A stretch of DNA of 20,101 nt from an uncultured Clostridium sp. (GTDB lineage: Bacteria; Bacillota; Clostridia; Lachnospirales; Lachnospiraceae), in assembly GCA_900549235.1 (NCBI GenBank), contig URNT01000051.1, positions 1 to 20,101 on the forward strand, read 5' to 3'. Made by a program: the position numbers and the translations under genes. Of the stretch, positions 15,504-20,101 are shown in pieces; position 1 is the first letter of the stretch, and every line of letters begins with the position of its first letter. The notes under the pieces are model-generated. The model made no database searches and was not told the DNA's origin. It saw only the letters and a list, made by a program, of their open reading frames with translations.

Positions 15504-16133
15504 TTACAGTTTTGTAAGATCCAGCTGGATCTCTGTTTCCTTTTGTTCCTCTGCGGTAAGAGGTTCCTTCCTTCCGGCAAGCTCTACAGTCTCATCACTC
15601 AGAGCCTGCCTGTCTCCTCTTACAGAAAGCACGCCGCCCTCCAGGCGGAGTACAGAGGGCCGATCCTCCCCGTCTGCTGTCTCCCTTCCAAGGATCCCTA
15701 CGGTCTGTGAATCAATGTCCAGACTTCCTTCTCCCTGGATTCTCAGGATTCCGGGGCCTTTTTTGATCCCCGCTCCTTCCGTCCGGATCCAGCTTGCGCT
15801 GTCCTCTTTAAGATAGATCGTAAGATCACCTTCCACGCAGATCCCCTCTGGCACATCCTGGAGCAGCAGGCCGGACAGAGTCAGTGTATAGCTCCCCCTG
15901 GTATTTCTCAGGGTCCAGCCGCTTCCCTGGACCGTCCTGCCCCGCTCAGGAAGGCCCACTTCCTCCCCTCCAATGGAAAGGAAGGTCAAAGGCACCTGTT
16001 CTCTGGAGGTAGTCAGGCTGTATTTGTCAGCCAGTTTAAGCCCAAGGCCCGCTACCAGGGCGCAGCAGGCTATGGTAATGCCCATAAAAAGTACCGGGCG
16101 CAGGGCCCCTAAGATTTGTTTCCATCGTTCCAT
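15504..16133 (-). CDS. Membrane-anchored protein with beta-solenoid-like repeats, function unknown
   Basis: 209 residues that I do not recognise as a named family. Residues 1-10 are basic, about 12-34 form one membrane helix, and the rest is outside and low in complexity of fold: repeated units such as LTIYLKEDSASWIRTEGAGI, ILRIQGEGSLDID and VLRLEGGVLSVRG resemble the turns of carbohydrate-binding beta-solenoid proteins (DUF4353 or Cthe_2159-like), here in a short and degenerate form. There is no catalytic motif. It starts 7 bp after the ketopantoate-reductase-like gene, with only a distant GGAG, so translation may be coupled, and it precedes the ArsC-like gene by 15 bp. Confidence 0.7.
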   Translation of the reverse strand: MERWKQILGALRPVLFMGITIACCALVAGLGLKLADKYSLTTSREQVPLTFLSIGGEEVGLPERGRTVQGSGWTLRNTRGSYTLTLSGLLLQDVPEGICVEGDLTIYLKEDSASWIRTEGAGIKKGPGILRIQGEGSLDIDSQTVGILGRETADGEDRPSVLRLEGGVLSVRGDRQALSDETVELAGRKEPLTAEEQKETEIQLDLTKL

Positions 16134-16140
16134 TTTTCTG

Positions 16141-17055
16141 TCAGAACTCCTTTTCCATGGCCTTTACCTGCCGGTAAAGCTCACGGTTTACCGGTGTGTC
16201 CAGGCCCCATTTTTCTGCCATTCTTAAGACAGTGCCGGAAAACAGCTCCACCTCGGTAGGGCGTCCGGCCAGACCGTCCTGGCGCATAGAGGGCATCCCC
16301 TCCGGTGAAAGGGTGTCGGTCAGGTCTACATATACCTCCAGATCCTTCTCTGTCACCTGGATCCCCTCCTTTTGGGCCAGGGAAATGACCTCTCTCATGG
16401 CGGCCTTCATCCGCTCTCTGGCAGGGCCCGGCTCCTGTACGGTCCTGTAATTGCCCTTCTCTGCCATCACTACCTGGTTCAAGCCTACATTTAACATCCA
16501 TTTGCACCACATCCGGCGGAGGATGTCAGGCTCGCTTGTATAGGGCACTGCGGTACGGTCAAAAAGCTCTGTCACTGCATCCAGAAGCGGCAGCTTTTCC
16601 GGCTGATCCTGGGGGATGCCCACGCAGAGTTCACCCATTTTTGAAAAGGTAAGGGCCGGGCCGGACTTCACCGCATCCATGCCCTGGGCAACGCAGGGGA
16701 TCACATGCTCATGGCCCAGGGCCTCCCCTATGATGCCTTCGCTTGAAATACCGTTAATCACAGACAATATGATCGTGTCCCTTCCCACGCTGGCCCTGGC
16801 AGTCTCAAGAGCCTCCTCCAAGGCGGTGGCCTTCACTGCCACGATCAGAAGGGGGATGTTCCCCACCTGTTCCCTGAACTGAAAATGGCAGGGCTCCCCG
16901 TTGCTGGTTATCTTCATCTCCTGGTAGCGGGCAAGCCTGTCCTGATCGCCCAGAACGAATACATTTTCCTCTCCCAGGGTCTTTGCAAGCTGATGGCCGA
17001 ACAGGATGCCCAGGGCGCCCAGTCCCAGGATCCCGGCCTGGCGAATCTGTTTCAT
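16141..17055 (-). CDS. Ketopantoate reductase family protein (PanE/ApbA-like)
   Basis: 304 residues from the ATG at 17055, with AGGAGG five bases upstream; a longer in-frame start at 17130 overlaps the nitroreductase gene and lacks support. The NADP Rossmann motif is ILGLGALG (9-16), followed by LLIVAVKAT, which holds the family lysine region, CKWMLNVGLNQV for the second conserved lysine-asparagine patch, and the C-terminal PSMRQDGLAGRPTEVELFSG that is diagnostic of ApbA_C. Such enzymes reduce 2-dehydropantoate to pantoate for coenzyme A, but many paralogues act on other 2-oxo acids. No panB or panC is near, so assignment as the true PanE is uncertain. Confidence 0.85.
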   Translation of the reverse strand: MKQIRQAGILGLGALGILFGHQLAKTLGEENVFVLGDQDRLARYQEMKITSNGEPCHFQFREQVGNIPLLIVAVKATALEEALETARASVGRDTIILSVINGISSEGIIGEALGHEHVIPCVAQGMDAVKSGPALTFSKMGELCVGIPQDQPEKLPLLDAVTELFDRTAVPYTSEPDILRRMWCKWMLNVGLNQVVMAEKGNYRTVQEPGPARERMKAAMREVISLAQKEGIQVTEKDLEVYVDLTDTLSPEGMPSMRQDGLAGRPTEVELFSGTVLRMAEKWGLDTPVNRELYRQVKAMEKEF

Positions 17056-17065
17056 GTGTCCCTCC

Positions 17066-17605
17066 TTAAAAGAAAACGGCAGTCTGGTCCACCGGCTTTC
17101 TGGGTGGCATCGGAGGCTCTGCCGCGCCATAGCCTACTGCAATCACAGAAACAATCTCCTGATCCTCCGGAATATGAAGGAGAGCCCTCAGACGGCCCGC
17201 GTTCCGGATCCCCATAATCAGCGTGTCAAGGCCCAGTTCCTTCGCCCGCAGGATCAGATGGGCGTCGTGAAGCCCCAGATCGTAGGCTCCCCAGCCCTCG
17301 CCCACTTCATTTTCCGCATTTCCCTCCCGGTCAAAGCCGGAATGGGACCGTACAAAGGCAGTCACAATAAGAACCGGCGCCCCGGCGCTGTTTTTCCGGT
17401 TAAATTCCGGCAGACAGGTTTCACGAAGCTTTTCTACCAGATCCGGCGATTCCGCCACATAGCATCTTGCGGTCTGTGAATTTTTCCAGGAGGGTGCCAG
17501 GCCGGCAGTACGAATCAGTTCCTCAAGTACCTGATGGTCAACCGGCCTGGAAGGATCGTAGGCCCTCATGCTTCTTCTTGCTTCCATTGCTTTTAGTACG
17601 TCCAT
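17066..17605 (-). CDS. Nitroreductase-family FMN protein
   Basis: 179 residues, typical of the short nitroreductase family, which uses FMN and NAD(P)H. The N-terminal MEARRSMRAYDPSRPV (7-22) is the phosphate-binding start; SWKNSQTARCYVAE follows, and then GAYDLGLHDAHLILRAKELGLDTLIMG, the core helix of the dimer interface, and VIAVGYGAAEPP near the end. The ATG at 17605 follows AAGGAGGAATGAACT. It precedes the ketopantoate-reductase-like gene by 10 bp and follows the YkgJ gene by 124 bp. The physiological electron acceptor is unknown. Confidence 0.9.
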   Translation of the reverse strand: MDVLKAMEARRSMRAYDPSRPVDHQVLEELIRTAGLAPSWKNSQTARCYVAESPDLVEKLRETCLPEFNRKNSAGAPVLIVTAFVRSHSGFDREGNAENEVGEGWGAYDLGLHDAHLILRAKELGLDTLIMGIRNAGRLRALLHIPEDQEIVSVIAVGYGAAEPPMPPRKPVDQTAVFF

Positions 17606-17729
17606 AGTTCATTCCTCCTTACTCTGAAAGTCCCCGCCGCCGTCAGGCGGCATAAATTCAGGGATGCCCCATGTGCCCGCCAGACTTTTACGGATTGGTG
17701 GTGCGCTTGTCCGCCGGGCGCATGTAGGT
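17606..17729. other. Gap between the YkgJ and nitroreductase genes
   Basis: No convincing gene or promoter. It contains a 6-bp all-GC hairpin, GCCGCC and GGCGGC with a TGAC loop (17636-17651), without a following T-run. A 67-codon open frame across it runs into the YkgJ gene and has biased composition, so it is not called. Confidence 0.5.
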
Positions 17730-18404
17730 TTATTCTGTCTTAATGCCAAGTGACGCCAGAGCAGCCTTTCCCCTGGCAAGGCGCTCATAAAACTGGGGAT
17801 AGAAATCCTCATTTTTATAAGGCTCCATATAAAACTGCTTCAGCACATACATGCTGACTGCCTTTGAAAGCTCCGGCTGCTCCCTGATGCCCTGCTCCAG
17901 ATCCTTTAAAAAATAATGCCAGTCAGAAACAAAGCGGTCATAGCTTCGGGGATCCGGGGTGTCGATCCATTTTCCCACCTTCACCTTGGTGCGCTCCCTT
18001 TTGCTGCACTCGTGGATCTGCAGGAAATACAGGAAGCTCCGGTCCTCATACAGCCGTCCCAGAGGGAACAGGCGGCAGAAGCCGGGCCTCAGGTTATGGA
18101 TGCCGCAGCGCCCGTTTTCATCTAAAAAGCTGCAGGCGTCCCTTTCCGGGGACATCTTAAGGTTTGGCAGAATGATCCCGTCTACCACCTTAAGCTCCAG
18201 ATGCCCGGACATCAATACCTCAAAGGTAAGGGAAAGGCCTGTGGTCAGGCGGTATAAGTCCATGGGATCCAGTTTAATGGAATCCCCCATGCCCCGGCAG
18301 CAGTCCGAACAGCCAGCACAGTCCCCGCAGCCCGCCTTTACCATATCCGTCAGGTTGTAAAGACGGCCGTCTGTTATCTCATCTAAATTAATCTTTCGTT
18401 CCAT
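17730..18404 (-). CDS. YkgJ-family cysteine cluster protein
   Basis: 224 residues. Two cysteine groups typical of the YkgJ (zinc/iron-chelating) family are seen: C26, C29, C32, C35 and C36 in AGCGDCAGCSDCC, and a second group within DACSFLDENGRCGIHNLRPGFC, followed by HEC. Such proteins are thought to hold an iron-sulfur cluster or zinc, but no biochemical function is established. The ATG at 18404 follows GGAG at nine bases. It has its own promoter and begins the minus-strand run of five genes, though a 124-bp gap separates it from the rest. Confidence 0.82.
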   Translation of the reverse strand: MERKINLDEITDGRLYNLTDMVKAGCGDCAGCSDCCRGMGDSIKLDPMDLYRLTTGLSLTFEVLMSGHLELKVVDGIILPNLKMSPERDACSFLDENGRCGIHNLRPGFCRLFPLGRLYEDRSFLYFLQIHECSKRERTKVKVGKWIDTPDPRSYDRFVSDWHYFLKDLEQGIREQPELSKAVSMYVLKQFYMEPYKNEDFYPQFYERLARGKAALASLGIKTE

Positions 18405-18449
18405 AAGCGGTTACTCCGGCTCCTTTTTCATCTTGTGGTTTCTGGAGTG

Positions 18450-18479
18450 ATTATATCACAATCCGGTTTGATGCCGCAA
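18450..18479 (-). promoter_or_regulatory. Promoter of the YkgJ gene
   Basis: On the minus strand, a perfect TATAAT (18455-18450) with TTGCGG (18479-18474) 18 bp upstream. It begins just past the terminator of the Fur-like gene. Confidence 0.55.
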
Positions 18480-18486
18480 GCCGATA

Positions 18487-18522
18487 CGAAAAAACGCCCG
18501 GAGGCTCATGCCCCCAGACGTT
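18487..18522 (-). terminator. Terminator overlapping the end of the Fur-like gene
   Basis: On the minus strand, a 13-bp stem (18522-18510 with 18505-18493, a few G.U pairs) encloses a 4-base loop and runs into six T residues (18494-18489). The loop, 18506-18509, contains the TGA stop codon of the Fur-like gene, and the last four codons form the 5' arm. Confidence 0.85.
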
Positions 18523-18775
18523 CCCTGCTTTCCTCTATAGATGGCGCGCTGTAGGAATAATTCCGCTTCAGGACTCCCAGCTCTTCCAGCGCTCCCATCA
18601 TACGGTAAACCGTGGCCACCCCGATGGTGGGATCCCGCTTCACCGCCTCATAATAGATTTCCTTACAACTGCTCCAGTTATGGGCCAGGATCACATCAAT
18701 GAGGATCCTTCTCTGATGGGTGATCCGTTTCCCGTTTTTCTGAAACTGCTTTATGATCTGCTCCTTCTGCCACAT
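18506..18775 (-). CDS. Short Fur-family-like DNA-binding protein lacking the dimerisation domain
   Basis: 89 residues; usual Fur-family proteins have about 130-150. The winged helix of Fur is clear: KNGKRITHQRRILIDVILA (13-31), SCKEIYYEAVKRDPTIGVATVYRMMGALEELGVLKR (36-71). After residue 72 the sequence NYSYSAPSIEESRERLGA is unlike Fur, and the metal-binding beta-sheet domain with its His/Cys sites is missing. The ATG at 18775 has AAGGAGG seven bases upstream, the promoter is strong, and the terminator coincides with the stop codon, so this looks like a settled short gene rather than a recent break. It may bind DNA without sensing metal or need a partner. A diverged remnant of a full Fur gene is the alternative. 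Confidence 0.82.
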   Translation of the reverse strand: MWQKEQIIKQFQKNGKRITHQRRILIDVILAHNWSSCKEIYYEAVKRDPTIGVATVYRMMGALEELGVLKRNYSYSAPSIEESRERLGA

Positions 18776-18795
18776 AAATCTGCCTCCTTTTCAAA

Positions 18796-18831
18796 GTAAG
18801 CCTAAACTAACTCTTGTTAGCTACAGCTTAC
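18796..18831. promoter_or_regulatory. Nested 36-bp dyad over the promoter of the Fur-like gene
   Basis: On the minus strand: GTAAGC, five bases, CTAAC, four bases, GTTAG, five bases, GCTTAC. Outer and inner pairs are perfect inverted repeats with equal spacing. The outer left arm overlaps the -10 box (18825-18830), so occupation would block transcription. A self-operator for the Fur-like protein is the simplest idea. Confidence 0.55.
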
Positions 18832-18853
18832 CATTTGAGAAAGCTTCTGTCAA
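18825..18853 (-). promoter_or_regulatory. Promoter of the Fur-like gene
   Basis: A perfect TTGACA (18853-18848) and TAAGCT (18830-18825) spaced by 17 bp on the minus strand. It begins 7 bp past the stop codon of the L,D-transpeptidase gene, with no terminator between. Confidence 0.65.
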
Positions 18854-18859
18854 GCCCTT

Positions 18860-19468
18860 TTACGGCCCGATGGTCACCGGAACGCCAATATTGCAGTAGC
18901 TCCATAGAATATCCATCACCTCGTCGGTCATGGCAATACAGCCAGCGGTTCCCCCTCCCTGGCTTCCGTGAATCTCGATGGCACCCCCGAGAGGAGTATC
19001 CCAGGGCGGCTTCTCTCCTGCCTTATTGGCTTTCACGATGGCATCGTACTGATCCTGGTTGATCAGGCCCTCCTTCAGTCCTCGCTCCGCATCGTCGATG
19101 GCCGGATAGGAAAGCCCCAGGGCCAGGTAATACTGGCTCTTGTCATTCTTCGTGCAGATATAAAAGGAGCCGGACGGAGTGATCTCATCCCCCTCCTGGG
19201 TCTTATCCCCTGAAGCTGACTCTCTGCCGATCTTCGCCTCCCAGGTCCCGATCACACGGCCATACTGCTCCAAAGTAAGGGTGCTGTTCATCTTACTGAT
19301 ATAGATCTCCACCCCATTAGTCGAGGGCCTGGCAACCGCCCCCGGCCCCCCAGAAGCAGCCTGGGCAGGGAGGGCCGGGGAAATGGAAAACAGCGCGGCA
19401 GCAGCTGTTATGGTAAGCAGAAGGCGTGGAAGGCGTTGTTTCAATTTTGCATCGCTGATATGTTTCAT
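18860..19468 (-). CDS. Secreted L,D-transpeptidase (YkuD domain)
   Basis: 202 residues with a signal peptide: basic start, hydrophobic 15-33, and cleavage likely after AQA (about 35-37). The mature part is a YkuD domain that cross-links peptidoglycan by 3-3 bonds or attaches proteins to it. The active-site motif is IEIHGSQGGGTAGCIAM, with H167 and C177; the position after GCI is Ala where many YkuD enzymes have Arg. Earlier TPSGSFYICTK (97-107) matches the TPxGxF strand. The ATG at 19468 follows AAGGAGACACAG. It lies just upstream of the Fur-like gene in the same direction, without a visible terminator between. Confidence 0.9.
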   Translation of the reverse strand: MKHISDAKLKQRLPRLLLTITAAAALFSISPALPAQAASGGPGAVARPSTNGVEIYISKMNSTLTLEQYGRVIGTWEAKIGRESASGDKTQEGDEITPSGSFYICTKNDKSQYYLALGLSYPAIDDAERGLKEGLINQDQYDAIVKANKAGEKPPWDTPLGGAIEIHGSQGGGTAGCIAMTDEVMDILWSYCNIGVPVTIGP

Positions 19469-19506
19469 CTGTGTCTCCTTGTGGTGGTTTGTATTCGTTT
19501 TGGAAT

Positions 19507-19535
19507 ATCATACCACGATGGGAGGGAGGTTTGAA
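19507..19535 (-). promoter_or_regulatory. Probable promoter of the L,D-transpeptidase gene
   Basis: TTCAAA (19535-19530) and TATGAT (19512-19507) on the minus strand, spaced by 17 bp, with four and five consensus matches. The start codon is 38 bp downstream of the -10 box. Confidence 0.45.
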
Positions 19536-19616
19536 GAGGGGGGATTCTTACGGAAATATTACAGTTGGGAAAAGAAGGGGAAGCGACAAACAGGCAAAAA
19601 TAGCTTTCTTATATTT

Positions 19617-19646
19617 TGTACATGATTATATTTATGAGAATGTACA
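19617..19646. promoter_or_regulatory. Twin TGTACA sites, candidate antitoxin operator
   Basis: TGTACA at 19617-19622 and 19641-19646, within perfect 8-bp inverted repeats TTGTACAT and ATGTACAA. Centres are 24 bp apart. TGTACA is the known core of the E. coli YefM-YoeB operator, where centres are 12 bp apart. A TATATT sequence (19627-19632) between them could be the -10 box. Confidence 0.65.
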
Positions 19647-19664
19647 AGAAGGGAGGAATTGTAT

Positions 19665-19913
19665 ATGCCACAGCTCAGAACAATTACAGATCTTAGAATT
19701 ACCACAGAAATTTCCGAGCTTTGCCACATAAAACGTGAACCTCTTTTTATTACCAAAAACGGTTACAGTGATTTGGTAGTTATGAGTATGGAAGCATATG
19801 AGGGCATGCTGGAAACAGCAAAAACAGACACTGCAATATACAAAGCTGAAAGGGAAAATGTCATTAGCAGCACTCTGCTAGACGCAGGAGATCTACTTAC
19901 TGCTTTAGGGTGA
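19665..19913 (+). CDS. Phd/YefM-family antitoxin
   Basis: 82 residues from the ATG at 19665, after GGGAGGAATTGTAT; a TTG two codons earlier is not needed. The N-terminal half is the DNA-binding Phd/YefM fold, with ITDLRITTEISELCHIKREPLFITKNGYSDLVVMSMEAYE (7-46) matching the family pattern. The C-terminal part is the usual flexible toxin-binding tail. It should repress its own operon together with the toxin. TGTACA sites lie just upstream and a ParE/RelE-like frame follows 7 bp after the stop. Confidence 0.88.
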   Translation: MPQLRTITDLRITTEISELCHIKREPLFITKNGYSDLVVMSMEAYEGMLETAKTDTAIYKAERENVISSTLLDAGDLLTALG

Positions 19914-19920
19914 AAGCACT

Positions 19921-20101
19921 TTGGATAAATATACCGTAAAAATCTATGTACGGGCGTACCGGGATCTGGACGACATCTATATCTACATTGCCAATAATCT
20001 GTCAGAACCAGGTAATGCCCTGCATATAGTTGATGAGCTTGAAAGAGGAGCGTGTGAAGAAAAGTCTGTAATTAAGATCTTCTATGATAATGATTGGGGC
20101 T
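19921..20101 (+). CDS. ParE/RelE-family toxin, partial at window edge and possibly broken
   Basis: The frame opens at a TTG (19921), 7 bp after the antitoxin stop, and stays open to the window edge (60 codons). The start YTVKIYVRAYRDLDDIYIYIANNLSEPGNALHIVDELE is a typical ParE/RelE N-terminus: two long helices after the first strand. From about codon 44 onward (RGACEEKSVIKIFYDNDWG) the sequence no longer resembles the family, which usually continues with a SLExMP-type stretch. A frameshift or deletion near 20045, or simple divergence, could explain it. No better ATG start is seen. Confidence 0.65.
   Translation, partial: MDKYTVKIYVRAYRDLDDIYIYIANNLSEPGNALHIVDELERGACEEKSVIKIFYDNDWG

Noticed and set aside
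17636..17651. Terminator between the YkgJ and nitroreductase genes
   Set aside because: A GC-only 6-bp hairpin without a T-run; could be chance in GC-rich DNA.
17609..17812. 67-codon minus-strand open frame
   Set aside because: It overlaps the end of the YkgJ gene by 83 bp, has odd composition and no ribosome binding site.
19477..19614. Short plus-strand open frames before the antitoxin
   Set aside because: They lack ribosome binding sites and overlap the L,D-transpeptidase gene start and the antitoxin operator.

Overview
The window reads as chromosomal DNA of a spore-forming, low-oxygen Firmicute of the class Clostridia, most probably a Lachnospiraceae member of moderate G+C. This rests on the style of the proteins (AraC regulators, CHEV-type GH4 enzyme, PdaA-type muramic-lactam deacetylase, Fur-like protein, Phd/YefM antitoxin) and on strong AGGAGG-type ribosome binding sites and TTGACA/TATAAT promoters. 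No species can be named from sequence alone. No rRNA, tRNA, CRISPR array, transposase or phage gene is visible.

Left third (1-8700): sugar and purine scavenging. xylB (xylulokinase) and a DUF4867-type cupin protein form a minus-strand pair. A copy of a long palindromic, MITE-like element lies in the xylB leader (2270-2432), and half of a second copy lies at the left window edge (1-55), so the pair is bracketed by the element. Next comes a GH4 glycosidase with the CHEV motif known from alpha-galacturonidases. Its stop codon abuts an AraC regulator, and a second AraC gene diverges from it. That AraC gene overlaps tail-to-tail by 56 bp with an NCS2 nucleobase permease, which follows an 8-oxoguanine-deaminase-like amidohydrolase. 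The deaminase-permease operon has a good promoter and a leader of about 195 nt that can fold into a three-way junction, a candidate riboswitch I could not assign to a known class.

Middle (8759-13567): a minus-strand genome-maintenance operon, recQ - rsmH-like - rarA, with 2-nt and 19-nt type spacing. The rsmH gene is outside a division/cell-wall cluster and looks like a second, N-terminally extended paralogue.

Right third (13568-20101): a GNAT acetyltransferase and pdaA on the plus strand. A minus-strand run follows in the order YkgJ cysteine-cluster protein, nitroreductase, ketopantoate-reductase-like protein, membrane-anchored unknown protein, ArsC/Spx-like protein. Then a short Fur-like protein whose stop codon sits in the loop of its own terminator and whose promoter is covered by a nested dyad, a secreted L,D-transpeptidase, and a Phd/YefM antitoxin with TGTACA operator sites followed by a ParE-like toxin that runs off the window and may be broken.

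The best candidates for undescribed biology are the palindromic element with one-sided G.U-compatible changes, the structured leader of the 8-oxoguanine deaminase operon, and the short Fur-like protein with its nested operator.
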